Shown: positions 23,601 through 35,873, counted from the first letter of the stretch. The stretch is 64,000 nt of DNA from Geranomyces variabilis (GCA_027603065.1 JADGJP010000002.1:744001-808000), one strand, 5' to 3'. Notes: generated by a model not told the origin, from the letters alone. Program-made: numbers and translations.

Positions 23601-24349
23601 ATCGTCCCTGTCGACCCCGCTCATTGATTTGTATAATTCGTATGGCCTCTGAAATTTTGAGCGGCGGGAAGGGCGGCAGTGTCTCGCCGAAGCCTAGCTG
23701 CTTTGCGTTGAGGGTTTCCTATATTGAGCACGAGGCCCCATCAGTGAAGGTCATCTTTCGTAACTGTTCCGAAAGCTCCGACATATCATCCACTCACAAG
23801 CAGTGCGGCATGCTTTTGTATTTGTTCGTGTCGCTCCTCTACAAAAAATCGTGGTATCGGAAGTCGTAGGTCGTCAGGCGTCAACTTCATGTCGACCAAA
23901 ATGTCGCTGACGTCTAAAAAGTCACAGAGCTCCAGCTCAACCATTTTCTAATTGATGCAAAGAGTCAGCCTGAATCTGGTTGCCCTGCAACTCGCAGTGC
24001 TGGCGTAGCATACGCTTTTAATCTCCAGAACTCGACCGATCGTTGCCACCACGACATCTTTTAGCAAACGCCGCTTCTGCGGATGCACGATTTGATCGTA
24101 TGCATTCTAGATACAATTGCCGACAAGTATCAGTAAAGGACGTTCTGTCAGTAGAGGCAGGCGAGCAGCACTAACCTCTAGCTTTCTGAAGATTTGAATG
24201 TAGCGGACATAGAGGACGGCGAGGTGCTGAAAGGCAGTCTCCCGGTCTTTTGGTGTCATGAGAGCATCTTTCGGAGACTCATACTCTAGCTGGTCTGCTA
24301 GCTCTTTGTTTGCCTCGGTCCAGTATTGATTATACGTCTGATTCGACAT
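20675..24349 (-). CDS. DRC11: Dynein regulatory complex subunit 11 (IQ and AAA domain protein, IQCA1)
   Basis: Subunit of the nexin-dynein regulatory complex that links outer doublets and controls dynein in motile cilia. The start at 24349 gives MSNQTYNQYWTEANKELADQL and then LAVLYVRYIQIFRKLE, both diagnostic of IQCA1. Further exons hold the region expected to carry the IQ motif (RGRQGRLRAKYMADI near 23.6 kb), LRHLGMTPVMRDLKNNP, EEEYQQSLVNTREKYGPNA, and lysine/glycine repeats (GKKGGKKGGK near 22.1 kb and 22.8 kb). The AAA domain has P-loop GTGKSMLANAVASELGAW, FNVTPKNTAGQFVGK and VVVIDNVEMIF, where the usual Walker B Asp-Glu is Asp-Asn. SNKPWDGD follows, in the position of sensor 1. The C-terminus is DFHEKTPLVKKRTAML plus a lysine-rich tail ending at 20675. 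Introns are many and short. Head-to-head with the RNase H2 subunit gene. Confidence 0.88.
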
Positions 24350-24530
24350 TTTGCTGGCAACGCTGAGATTGTGGGGTCCGCCCGATAGCTTTCAGGTTTT
24401 CCTCTTGAGCTTTTCCGGCAGGTCGCCGGAGCGGAGCTTCGCGAGGGGCCAGCATGCGCCACGTGACCGCGTCCGGACAGTGACAAACTCGGCTGTCCGA
24501 ACGTCGTCGGCCGACTCTGCATTGGCAACC
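24350..24530. promoter_or_regulatory. Divergent promoter between DRC11 and RNase H2 subunit C
   Basis: A 181-base interval between the start codons of two genes on opposite strands. It is GC-rich and has no evident TATA box. Bidirectional use is inferred from the spacing. Confidence 0.4.
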
Positions 24531-24993
24531 ATGAGCGAGGTCATACAGTTACAGTCTCTGCCGGCCTACAGCGTGGTCGAGACTCCGAAACTTCATCTAC
24601 TGCCATGCCAGATTGATCATAACGGGCCGGCAAATGTCTCGTCCTTCTTCGTGGTTGAATCGAACCCTGACTGTCCGAGTACTGTGCAGAGCGCCTTCCG
24701 AGGCCGGTCTCTCCAAGGCGTCAGGGCAAAGGTTCCCGCCAACTACCAAGGTCTGCATCTAGTACATACATCGTGGAGGCTGTATATATGGTACATCTTT
24801 GTCTGACGCAGAGCTGTCTTTGCCAGGTGTAATATATCGAGAGGACGACAGCCACCCATCGAAGGAGCGGGCCTTGAAAGCTGCAGGTTCCTTCGAAACC
24901 TTTGTGGCATGGGGACACGATGATCTCCCGACTACAGAGTCAAACGACGTGATGCGCATGCTGGCCTGGCTCGAGATTGCGGAGGATGTATGA
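24531..24993 (+). CDS. RNASEH2C: Ribonuclease H2 subunit C
   Basis: Non-catalytic subunit of the heterotrimeric RNase H2, which removes ribonucleotides from DNA. Exons 24531-24750 and 24827-24993 join in frame (CAA G/GT GTA) to give 128 residues. The product shows TPKLHLLPCQIDHNGPANVSSFF and AFRGRSLQG, matching the [20 protein letters not shown]...SFRGRCLRG core of the human protein. It continues with GVIYRED and a later FETFVAWGHDDLP that matches the FxxFTLWGxExxP motif. It is shorter than human RNASEH2C (164 residues) mainly in the loop between these parts. The intron is 76 bases with GT-AG ends. The catalytic and B subunits are not in the window. Confidence 0.88.
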
Positions 24994-25468
24994 ACTTAAT
25001 GGGGGGTTCAAGACGTTTGTTCGCTGGGCCGCTAATCGCGCTGTCGGCAGCTTCATAACCACTTTGCCAGCACTGCGGGCACTTAACAAGCCTCTGATCT
25101 CGGACTACGCGCACGAGTCAGTTCTTCTCCCATGGCCCTTGGCAAGTTTTTTGACTCTGGCTCTGCGCGTGACGACCGCCGAGGGCCCAACCGATGCTCA
25201 AAACGCCGCTTGCCAAGGTGTGCCAGAGAGCCCTAAAGGCTCAAAATCGAACAGCACCCGAATAGACCAAACAAGCAAGGGGCTACCTCGGACTGCGCAT
25301 TCTATACCCCGGTTATTTATATTATTCGTTTTACATGCAAGCTCAACTTGATTTGTCCCATGGAAGCACAAATCCGGCAAGCGATTGCTTCCGTAACGCC
25401 GGGTGTTGGCGCCGCTATGCACTTTTCACCAGAACTGAGATACATTAATAACAATAGAGCTATCGCTC
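24994..25468. other. Intergenic region between convergent RNASEH2C and CFAP61
   Basis: 475 bases between two facing 3' ends. Open frames on both strands have no recognisable domain. It probably holds the two 3' UTRs. Nothing else was seen. Confidence 0.4.
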
Positions 25469-28400
25469 TCATGGAAAGGATCGATAGACTTCGCATTCCA
25501 CCAAGTACTCGAACACTTTCGTATCAAGAACCTTTCTGCCGCTGGCACAGTCGAAAGCCTTGTACAGTGCGCGCTGTTCCTCGTCAGTCATCTTCAAAAG
25601 GACATGATCAGTCAGTTCTTCCGTTTTGATCGAGCTCCGACTCTCTCATCTTCTGATTACCTGCACTCCAGTGTCAAGCTGCTCAGCAAGCGTATCGAGC
25701 ACCTCGGCAATGGCACCCTCGCCTGGGTCCTCCTTTTCGCGCAGACTGTGCAGTTCATAATCCAGATCCTTTGCAAACTCTCCGAATCGATCAAAATAAA
25801 GAGGCAGAGCCCAATCTTTTTCCAAGAAACTAAGGCGAAGAGAGAATGTTAAGAGTTCGTGTTGGTCACGCTACTGAGATAACTGCGTTTTCAGAAGTTC
25901 ACCTTGCAAAGTCAGAAATAATGCCTTCATCAAATCGTGAAACGATATTGTTGACGTATTTTTCATGCATGCCATAGAGACAAAGAATGTTTCCCAGTGG
26001 CAGCCGCTGCTTGCCAAGGTAAGTTACAGATTCAATTATTCCACTCGGAGCAACGTGGATCCTAAAGTAGCTGCCTGTCGGACCGTTGGGCGTCGCGGTG
26101 AGCGTGTCCAGCACCAAATCGCGACCCTTAGACAGTCGGTGTTAGGAAAGCGCTGGTTTGCTCTACTAAGTTTACAGTGCGGACCACACTCACATAATCT
26201 GCTTGCTGCGCCCGAAATTCGAGCGTGTGGGACGCGAGGGATGGTTTGTCAAAGTGAAAGTATTGAAGGTTGCCGGCAAGCAATGCTACTGTCTTTTTGG
26301 CGGAAGTGAACCGAAGCGGTGAAGGCGGCGGGGCCTTCTTTTCCAGTGTGGCATCTTTGGAAGCCTCTTCAGCCAGAGCCCTGTTCACCTCCAAACTCTG
26401 ATCGAATCGCGGCAACATTATCTCTGCTAACGTTGCGCCAACCTCGCGCGAGTCGCACAGTGAGTGTTCCCACGTCGTCTGATACCGGCTAGAGTACTTG
26501 GTGACAGTGCCTGCAGCAAATACGGCAGAATCTGGCGTGGAGAACCACTTGTCGATCACCAGTCGGCCGTCGAATACCAGGCAGCTGTCGTTAATCACCC
26601 GGAATGTGCCTGGCGCTACGGACCGATCATCCGCATACAGGATCGCGTGCACGGGACGAATTGCTAGTTTGCTCGGTTTGTTGCTCGGAGAGCGAAGCAC
26701 GACTCCGGTTACGGCTCCAAACTCGCTCTCGATTCGCTCCAGCGCGTACCCGTCGTGTGTACTTACTCCAAGTGCGTTCATCACGTCGCGCACTTTGGAA
26801 TCAATCACGGCGTTGTTGAAGCAGGATACGGGCAAGCGCAATGGCGGGATCACAAGGCTGATTTTATGCCCAGGAACACCTCTACTTAGTAACATCTCCA
26901 CGCCTGCGAAGGCTTGCATGTCTCGACCGTATACGACATATCTGCCTTCTCCTGACTTTGCGCATGCGATATCTAGCGCGTCTTCGTCCTCGCCCTGGTT
27001 CATCGTGTAGATCCCATGTAGCGCCGCCGCACCTGTTCCCAGGCTCGTGATATTAAATTGCACTCCGGGAGTGAGAACGACGTAGTCGTAATTTACGACC
27101 GACCCGTCTTCAAGCACGCATCGCCGAGCAAGGCGATCGACTTCTTCCACAGTTCCACGAACAATCCGCACATGGTCGGGCAGGCCTAGTTGAACAAGCT
27201 CGCTTGTTCCGAAACAGCGATGAGAAACGTAAGGCACATTCCCGTCGCGTTCGGTAAATGGCAGCCCATTAGTGCTGATCAGCGTGAGATTCGTAAACGT
27301 AATACGAGGATTCTAGAGTGAAGTCGAAATGAGCTGACGCTCAAAATCACCATCAAGTCGCCCGCGCAAACCGTTCTTACGTAGGCGAGCTTGTCTAAGA
27401 AACCGAGGCCGCAATCTGATGCGCCAACCACGACAATGCGCGTATTGACTACGATCTGCGTCGCAATCGAATTTAATTCTGTCAGCTTTGCGTCCTGGGA
27501 GAATAGCTCGGCGACTGCGAAGAGACCAATCACCTTGCGTTCGTAGAGAAGCGGGGCAGCCAGGACTCGCAGCGAGCACGGTAGTGGAGGTGGCACGGGC
27601 ACTCCGTCCCGCAGATTATTTGGAAATGCAATCTCCCGTCGCGGCCGTACCGGCACAAACTCCCGCTTTGCAACAGCTTGCGTTGCAGCGTCAGTAAGGT
27701 GCACGACCGTTGGGTTTTCACTCTCAACTGCATAAGGAACGGCATGTAGAAGAGCATGAAGTCCCGTTTGACGCATCACCTCCTGCAACGCAAGAGATTG
27801 CAGTCAGGAGTGGCATTCCTGCGCACAGGACTGCTGGCTAAGGGTTCCTCACGCACCTCAAGAACCCATCTCGAGCAGCTGACAAAGAGTGGATTCAGTA
27901 GAACCGCGCGCACGAAAGCAAGATTCGCGGGGGTGTAATCAGCAATTTCAAATTGATCAGTCCACTGTTTCTTCTCTTCCGGATAGTCGATCCCTGTTGT
28001 GATGACGACGCCGACTAGCTGTCCTGCTAATGGTTCGCCAGTCACCGAGACTGCGGCTGACCCGCCTGTCGGCGTTGCGGTCCGCACAACAAAGCTTCGT
28101 GGAATCGTGCCGGTCTCTGGGTCAAAGGAGCTGTCAGCAAGATGGGAGCGCTGGATGCCTCAGCCTCCCACATACGGTTTTCGGTCGCAGTTCGGAAGGC
28201 TGCACGCAAATCATCCTGGCCCTGAAGCTCGTCAACGAACGTGTCGACGTCGCTGAGATCTTCCTCTTTCGCGCGCGCAATTGTCACGACTGGCGTGTCC
28301 AGGACACTAAACCTATTGGCCACGTACAGAACGTTGCTGACAGAACCGCAAAGCGACCGCTCTTTAAAATGTGACAGATTTTGCGGTCGCTCTGGTTGCG

Positions 28401-30221
28401 GCGAAGGCACTTACCCATCAGACATTCCTCGACGCGCCGGCACCGGCACGAACGTTCTTAACAGCGGGATCTCAGCCGCAACCGTCGCAGTCGTCACTAC
28501 GCAATAATCTCTATCCGGAAACGCAGAGAACGCTGCTTTGACGAGCTGATGGGCTTGACTCGCATAAGGAGCAGCAATTGAAAAAAGCGAAACGCAAAAT
28601 GCGTTGGGACGTTTTTCCACAATACGCTGATTCCTCTCCGCAGTCGTTTCTCGCGGCGCCACTATCGGCGATTGTGGTTCCTCGAAAGCCACGGTGGGCG
28701 TCGAGATATCCTCACGCACATCTGGGTTGGCGGTATCCGCGCCGGCAGCCTCTTCCTCGATGTCAGAGTTGCCCGACGATGGGCGGCTTGAACCAGGTGT
28801 GGATGTGACTGCGGTTAGAACAGGTAAGCGTGCAAGATCTTCTAGCGGATTGAGCCGGTCATCATCTTCCTGAGGATCTGGTGATGGGGTGGCCGGCGGT
28901 GGAGTGGGGTCGCGCACAACAACGATGGCCTTCTGCTTCTTTGGCGGCTCTGCCGTGATTACCGTTATTAAGTATATGTGGCCGCCACACGCCGACCTAC
29001 TCTCATAATGGCTCTTTCACCTTTCATCAAATTGTCGAAGGGTTCGAGGTGGAAGGTCTCAAGTAACGACGCCTGCTGAATTTCGCGATCGATGGTCATG
29101 AACCCGACAACCTGAGCGTCAACCTAGACGTTGCAAGGAGCTTGCCATTAACCAGACCGCTTCAGTTTGGAACTCTGACAAGAAGGCACAAACCTCAGCA
29201 ACGAGAGTCTTGACGGCATCTGACTGCTCATCGAGAAGGGCCGCCAAGTCGATGTCTCGGTGATCTCTGTTGCCAATGAGCTTCAGTATAGGTAAATAAG
29301 CCTCATTAGACATGCTGATTGCGAAGTCTGGGACAAAAACACGGGACTACACACACTACCTTCTGTTCCCTGAACATCGGTTCCAGGTCATCCGCGTCCT
29401 CTACTCTAGCTCTCCTCACTCTAAGGACCGGAGCCACATGTTTTCTTGCGCATACCAGCATGCGGAAGTTCCCATCGGGTACTGCAAGCGGAACATCCGT
29501 GAAGAGTTTGTGCTGTTTCTTAGTTCCTGCTCCACCCTGCGTTGACGGGGTGCCTGCCCGCTTGTCCACCCGGGTGGCATTAAGCGGTGCGAAAAGAGGG
29601 GTGTCCCGTGGGAGAAAGTATGCGATGGTGCGAGTGTGAATGAGTTGATCGAGGGCACAGGCCAAAGCCTCATGTATGAAGGCGGTTGCATGTGCAGGAT
29701 TGGTGATGAGGAACCGCAGGAACTTTGTGTTGTGCACCTGTCGAAAAAAACGTATCTTTCAGAATAGCCCCGAGGCCAAGGCGCACGGTGAATCATTTTC
29801 ACAGCTCACCTGAATGTCGGCGGGGCAGTCAAAGTTTCGCTGGACCCATTTTGTCCAGTCGCTACTTCGGCCAGTGGCCGAGACGGCATTTCCCGCGCCG
29901 GCCAGCGCCTCATCATCGTCCACATACGGTGGAGGTCCGTTGCCCAGGGCAAGGAATCCAACCAGTTCGTCATCATTGCCTGCCTCGGAAGCCACAATGC
30001 TGAATGGCGATCCATCTCTGAGGTTACAGGAGCCCAATGTTAACAAACCGACAGTCATTCCTGGGTGCCTTGGCGTGCACATACATGATATCTGGCAGGT
30101 CCACAGGTTCGCCAAAGCGCTTGCGCAGAATCTTGCCAACCTCGTCAAGCGGCGCTGCATTGATCAGGCGGTGGATGGCAGCGCTGTCGTAGGTCTCAGC
30201 TCGGCGGAGGTGGAATGGCAT
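25469..30221 (-). CDS. CFAP61: Cilia- and flagella-associated protein 61 (CFAP61)
   Basis: Subunit of the calmodulin- and spoke-associated complex at the base of radial spoke 3 in motile axonemes. The start at 30221 gives MPFHLRRAETYDSAAIHRLI, like the opening of CFAP61. N-terminal acetyltransferase-like parts include LRVRRARVEDADDLEPMF, the same position as HVRKARVEDHDDLMPIF in the human protein. A proline/serine-rich linker (28.9-28.7 kb) precedes NAFCVSLFSIAAPYASQA. The C-terminal half has VPVRPRRE, the dinucleotide-binding RIVVVGASDCGLGFLDKL, YDYVVLTPGVQFN, SCLVFDGRLVIDKWF and VFAAGTVTKYSSRYQTTWEHS, and then GSYFRIHVAPSGIIESVTYLG with YGMHEKYVNNIVSRFDEGIISDF. The final exon ends EYLVECEVYRSFP at 25469. 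These match human CFAP61 block by block. About ten or more introns are present; individual joins were not all fixed. Confidence 0.92.
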
Positions 30222-30505
30222 TTTTGATAGAGATCTTTTTGATCTTTTTGAGAACAAGGCCTGCGCAACAGTGCGACGGCCGGCTGAGTTTTCCTCCAAA
30301 GATACTGTCCTGACATTCTTTTTTTGGGCTGTCGGAGCCTGTGGCTTGGTTGTGTCGAAGAATGTCACTGTCGAAAAATTATAAGCAGCGATCGGTGTGA
30401 AACTCCGCTCATTAATGCTGAAGTCCAAAACATAACCGAAAATGAAATGCATATTTTTGTCTAAGCGTCAAGACGCAATGATTTACAATGTGATTAGGGA
30501 AAGGC

Positions 30506-32719
30506 TCACGCGGGCTTCCACTTCAGGGCCCTAGAACCGCCCGTGGTCTGCTCTTCAGTGTAACGGTCCAAAACCGACAAGACCTTTTCCCTGAGTCCCA
30601 CTTTTCCACGCCCGAAACCTCCCTCAATAGTAACGTGGGTATTCGGAAGGTACAAGTCTTTGCTGCCGATCACCGAGGAGTCATAGCCTCCCCAGTTCTG
30701 CTCGAACCACAGAACAACATCCTCCTTGGTCTCTTGCGCGGCAGTGGTGGTGCCGCGACGGCCTTTACCTGTAGATATTGTCAGACACACAGCAAAAATT
30801 GACGGCTTGCGCCTCATGAGGGCATGAACATACCCTCTACGACTCGCTTGATATCTTGAATAGTAGGCAGGCCAGACATTGGGCGGTGCGGGTAGTCCCA
30901 GTATGTCAAGACGTTCAGGAAAGCGAGCTGACGGGCCGGGCTGTTGCTGTTCTTTGGTGCATCATGCGCCTTCGGGGCTGGCAGGAAGTACGTGTCGATG
31001 ACACTTGGTGTGAGAACGCTCATTTCGTCCCAAGATGGCTTCCATTGGGGGTCACGCGGGGGTTTGTCGATCAGTTTTGCTTTAACTCCTTCATAAAAAT
31101 CAGGAGTGCTCTGGAATGGAATGTAAGTAATGGCGCCGGCGACGAAGATGCGTACTGGCCAAGCGCTTACCAGGAACTCTCGAACCATGTTGTACTCCAT
31201 CTGGAAACAGTCCGCAAAGTTCTGCTTTCGCCCTCGGCGCAGCTGTTCAAGCGTGACCTGCAGCAGCATCGGTTATTTAGCAGACCGCTTAAAAATGCAA
31301 TTTGATCAATCAAGTCCTGACCTTCAGGCTTGTGGGTGACTGCGCCTGAATGACGCTGATGGCTTTCTTAGCAAAGCCAGATGATTCTTTCTCCAAAGCC
31401 GCAATGATTTCCTCAATGGTGTTGTACTTGAAGCAGCGGTCAATGAGGGTGCCGACATCGCCGCCCAAGCTCCAATTCCGCCACTTTGCGAGCTCCGAGT
31501 CGCCTAGACGCGACGATGGCCATGTCAAAAGCGGCGGTGGCGGAGATCAAGCAAAAAACATGACGTACCGACAAACTCCTCGAGAACTGAGTTCACAACC
31601 TCCAGCTCATCGGTCTCTAATTCAGCCAGCCGTGACATAAGCGCAGGCAGGCGTTCGGAAGGAATGTAGTGGGTGGCGATGCCGGCCATGCTTTTATGTG
31701 TAACCAGTTACTTGACATGATCGTCTTTCGAGATCGATTGATGATGAAAACTTACAAGACTTCCTCGCCCTTGAGCTTCGCGCCGGTCAGACCCAGGTAG
31801 GTGCCCAACTCGCCATCCATGCGCGGAAGGAAGAAACTTCCTCCAACGTCTGGGAACAATCCAATGGCTGTTTCCGGCATCGCAAATAGTGTCTTTTCGG
31901 TGGCGACGCGGAATGGTGCATGAACGGAAAGACCAACACCTCCACCCACTGCGATGCTAAGAATGAGCGCGTATCCCGCCAGGTCATCGCACCCTTAGTG
32001 GTCCACGTACTGGTAATGCCGTTCATAATGCTAATGAAGGGTTTCCGCAAAGTTCCGATGAGATGGTTGAGCTTGTACTCCTCCTCGAAGAATTTCAAAG
32101 ACTTTGCAATGTCCTCCGGTTTGCCGGACGAGGCCTGAATGACGAGACCTTTGACATCACCGCCAGCGCAGAAAGCCCGGGAATCTTCAGTGTTCGTGAG
32201 CACGACCACTTTACAAAGGTTGCTTTCCTCCCACACCTGTATCAGCACTCGTTAGTTTTGATCAATCTGGCAGCAAAGCGAGAGAAGTGCTCCTTACTTG
32301 AAGCTGAGGGGTTATGTTCTGAACCATGCTCATGTTCAGTGCATTCAGAGCCTTCACCCTGTTGAGCAGGAAGAGGCGGACTGATTGCATCTTTTGATGC
32401 CGGACCTCAACTTTGGTCGTCGAGGACGACTGAGCGCCGCCATCGGGCGAACCGGGAGGGGTGGCCTTTTGCGCCGACGTCTATTGCCCGGAATAACAAA
32501 GTAAGCAGCAGTTCACTAGAGGAAAAAAGCAGCATAAGCGTGTCTTTTTCGCACCTCGGCGCCGCTGTTGCTGGAAGACATCTGTCTTGCGAATGCAGCG
32601 ACCCGGCCGGTCGCGGTGGCCGAGGAAAGCGACGCGCCTGCGGCCGCGCGAGAACTCATGCTTTTGCCAGCGATCAAACGGGCGATTGCGGGACCTCTGC
32701 GAGCAGCCGAGAGAAGCAT
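30506..32719 (-). CDS. EHD3: 3-hydroxyisobutyryl-CoA hydrolase-like mitoribosomal protein (EHD3/mS47)
   Basis: Crotonase-fold protein. In fungi this type is both the valine-pathway hydrolase homologue and small-subunit mitoribosomal protein mS47. The start at 32719 gives a presequence rich in Arg, Ala and Ser ([19 protein letters not shown]). The fold shows [22 protein letters not shown], a [15 protein letters not shown] stretch, [18 protein letters not shown] and [22 protein letters not shown]. The Glu and Asp of METxIGLFPD-type motifs, thought to be catalytic in HIBCH, are kept. The C-terminal extension [25 protein letters not shown] and the end [17 protein letters not shown]...LKWKPA parallel the yeast Ehd3 tail (YPYHSKYQLPTEQEI...GLRWK), which supports the mS47 identity. 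Several short introns lie between exons. A longer N-terminus in the same frame is possible, but the 32719 start gives the better presequence. Confidence 0.9.
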
Positions 32720-33187
32720 GTGGGGTGGAGAGTGCTTGCTTGGTTGTTGTGCTGCGAGCTGCTGGCGTGTTTGAAATTCGCTGCCACTTGGTGGTGCCGA
32801 GAGGTGAGAGAGCCCGGCCAAGGGATCAAGTGCACAGCCACACCCATAATGAGTCACAGAAAGGTCGTCCGTTCGGACAATAATGAAGCTTTAAAAAACC
32901 GCGGCTGAAAGCTTCTCACCACAGTTATCCGAGCAATTTCGCTTCAAAAATATCTGTCACAACTCGTTATTGGGGCCAACGATTTGACGGGTGACTACAG
33001 TGCTGTTTATCGCTTTCCGTATGTCAGTTTCGTCTTTAGAATGGCCTGCATCTCTCCGCGGCCTTGCTCACTGCCGCTATTCTGTGAAGTGCTTGTCCTG
33101 ACATCTACGCACGACCGGCATCTTACGACCCAGTTTACCGTTGCGAATATTGGAAACTCCAAGTGTCTTTCCCGCTAGAACGTGGCT
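32720..33187. other. Intergenic region upstream of EHD3
   Basis: 468 bases containing the EHD3 promoter region and the 3' side of a weakly supported minus-strand gene. No recognised signal was seen beyond ordinary AT-rich stretches. Confidence 0.35.
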
Positions 33188-33760
33188 TTATTGCTTCTCG
33201 GCGCTCTGCTGCTCCATTACCGGCCGTGCTTTAATGTGCATCTTTGCCGCCCGGGCCTTGGGACGGTGCGGTCTTCGAATTTCGCCGATAGCGATAACAA
33301 GATCGGCAGGGGCAATAGCGATGGACCGTGGCTGCAGTAACATGAAAGTTAAAAAGGAGAGGTCGGAAAACATGTTAGAGACATGATAAGAAGACAGCGA
33401 ACCGAGAAGGAAAGGCCGGATAAGGTGAGCGAAGTGGAGCGAACTGACGTAAAGGAGAAGACCGACAAGAAGAAGGAATAGAATAGATAGAAAAGAAAAC
33501 CGTCTGCACTTGTAAACAGAGAAACTCCCACAACTGTCAGCGTGATGCTTGGACACAGTTAAAAAGCGTCTCGTGTGAAAGCCGCTGACTGTATGTCTGA
33601 ATGGTAGTGCTCTGTATTTAATTACCCACCTTAAATGAACCACCTGGAACCCCAGCCCCCTGGCTTTCTGCAAAAATTCCGTCCAGAGCGCACCCTGATT
33701 TCCGTCGCCAATTGCCGTTGTTGTTAGCGTATTTCGGTTTTAGGGGTTTCGACAGCTTTT
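33188..33760 (-). CDS. Possible small gene, unknown product
   Basis: Weakly supported. The best evidence is a 3' exon of 47 codons that starts right after a TTACTGCAG acceptor (about 33331) and reads PRSIAIAPADLVIAIGEIRRPHRPKARAAKMHIKARPVMEQ to a stop at 33188. It is strongly basic and has coding-like codon use. An upstream open stretch near 33.63-33.76 kb ends at a GTGGGT donor in two possible frames, and neither shows a clear start codon. I do not recognise the sequence. It could be a small mitochondrial or ribosomal-type protein, or a chance open frame. Confidence 0.25.
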
Positions 33761-33938
33761 CGTGCGTGCGTGCACGTGACCAGTGACTCACCGTCGGCCA
33801 ATGAGGAACGAGACTTCAATTAGCGGGGGCCTGCCCTCCTCCCATGCTCAGCGCACGGCCCCGCCTGCACAAGCTTCCTCCCGCGCAACAGTCCACACAC
33901 ACTACCGACCGGAAGAAGCTCGGCGAGCCTGTAAACCA

Positions 33939-35873
33939 TGAGCGGGTGGGACACGATTGACACTTCCGCTGCCGCGGGCGGCTGGGACACCCCGATGAAG
34001 GGCGCGGAATCCATGGCCGACCGAGTGGGCCAGAGAAGACATCAAGAAACAGAAGCTCAACGCAAAGAGAGCCAAGGAGCGCGACCCCGACTACCAGATT
34101 GATCCTCGTGACCCCAAGAAAGAAGCTGCGCTCTTCGGAAACTTGGATCCCGTGGACTTGGCGGCTCGTATGGAGTCGCTCAGTAAAGTCACGGTCTCAG
34201 TCACCGGCGCCGACGTTCCAAAGCAGCTGGTACGTAGATTCATTGGACCCGCACGCGCCATGCTCCAGACTTCGTTGATTCTGGCCTTCTAAGGAATCGT
34301 TTGATGCTGAACACATCTACTGGCTCATTCGCGAGAACCTGAAACTCTGCCACTACAACTCGCCTACACCCGTCCAACAAGCCTGTATTCCCATTGTCGC
34401 GGCAGGCCGTGACATTATGGCCAGCGCCCAAACCGGATCTGGCAAAACCGCGGCGTTCGTGATCCCCATCATCAACGTCATCCTCCAAGGTGGGCCTTGC
34501 GACGTAGCGCCAGTGATCGAAAACGACCGCCTTACCACTGTCTACCCTTGTAAGTTTACTAAAACAAACCTAATGAAAATATTACCGTCCCTTAATGCTA
34601 AGCTTTTTGTAGTGGTTCTTGTGCTCGAGCCCACCAGAGAGCTGGCTGTGCAAGTCAATGAGGAAACCAAGAAGTTCAGCTACAGGTCCTGGGTCCGTAC
34701 GCGCTGTGTCTACGGAGGAATTCCCCATTGACAATCAAGTCGAGCAACTCAAAGGACGCGGCGTGGATCTACTTATCGCAACTCCAGGACGCTTGCAGGA
34801 CCTCATCAACCGCAAATTCATCAGCCTGAGCAAAGTTCGCTGCTTGGTGCTCGATGAAGCGGACCGCATGCTTGACATGGGGTTTGGACCAGCTGTATGA
34901 AATTGATCGCATTTTTGTTGCATTGTCCCCTTCACACTAACGTCAATGACAGGTCCACAAACTCATGTCGACTGACATGCCGCGCAGTGACCAAGGCAGA
35001 CAGACACTTCTGTTCTCCGCGACTTTCCCGGACAAAATTGAACAGCTCTCGAAAACTTTCCTCAAAAACCCTCTTCGCGTCAAAGTCGGTAGAGTTGGCT
35101 CCGTGGCTAGCACAATCAGTCAAACGTTCATCAACGTGTCTGGGGGAGCGAAAGAGAGCACATTTCTTGAAGTCCTCCCGACCTGTCTGCCCGGACGCGT
35201 TCTTGTCTTTACCGGTAATGTCCGAGCGCGGGCGGCCCTCTAATCACATTGTCTCAAACGTTTTCAATCCAGATAGCAAGGCTGCGGCCAACAGGCTCGA
35301 GGATCTCGTTAAGGACAGATTGAAAGTGAACGCTGGCGCTATCCACGGGGACAAAGATCAATATTCCCGAGAGCAGGCGCTGTATGACTTCAAAGCGGGT
35401 AAGATCAGCGTGCTGTGCGCTACATCCGTCGCCGCCAGAGGGCTAGACATCGACAACGTCACACACGTTGTGAACTACGACATCCCTAAGGTGAGTCAAG
35501 AAGGTACTCCTAGGGACTTGATTTGGCGCCGACTGATCGTGTGTTGTGAACCTTTCCTTGACACCGTTAGGACGAGGATGAATACGTCACACCTTCTCCA
35601 TCACTTCAAACTAACCAGATGTCTTACTCAGTCCACCGAATCGGGCGAACGGGCCGCGCAGGCAAGGTTGGCGCCTCCACTAGTCTTTACTCGCCTGCCC
35701 GCGACCAGATTACCGTGGCACGGCTTATCAAGAAAAACACGATTTCATGGGACGCTCTCAAGACGCTTTCTCAGCAACAGCGTGCCACACTCAAGCGATT
35801 GGCAGAAGGTCCCGAGAGCGAGCTGGTGCAGGCGGGCGGATTCCGTCGCGGCAACGGAGGGGGAAACTGGTGA
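33939..35873 (+). CDS. DEAD-box RNA helicase of the Ded1/Vasa (DDX3) group, with apparent frame breaks
   Basis: ATP-dependent RNA helicase. The start [19 protein letters not shown] leads to [15 protein letters not shown] and [21 protein letters not shown] (Q motif). Further motifs are [98 protein letters not shown] and [10 protein letters not shown]. Exon limits that fit are 33939-34229, 34294-34549, 34613-34894, 34953-35214, 35273-35490 and 35571 onward. Two places need a one-base correction: near 34020 (one C too many in GACCGAG) and in the CCCC at 34723-34726. The segment 35586-35631 looks like an intron, with a CTAAC branch-like site and CTCAG end, but its removal shifts frame; read through, it adds 15 residues before HRIGR. 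Either the assembly has small errors here, or this copy is decaying. The C-terminal RGG tail is short. Confidence 0.82.

Noticed and set aside
24977-25351. Plus-strand frame after RNASEH2C (MYELNGGFKTF...)
   Set aside because: Overlaps the end of RNASEH2C in another frame; no domain and no splice or start context; treated as 3' UTR.
33188-33673. Continuous 161-codon minus-strand frame as a whole protein
   Set aside because: The middle is a hydrophobic Phe/Leu/Ser run typical of translated AT-rich intron; only the 3' end after the TTACTGCAG acceptor looks coding.
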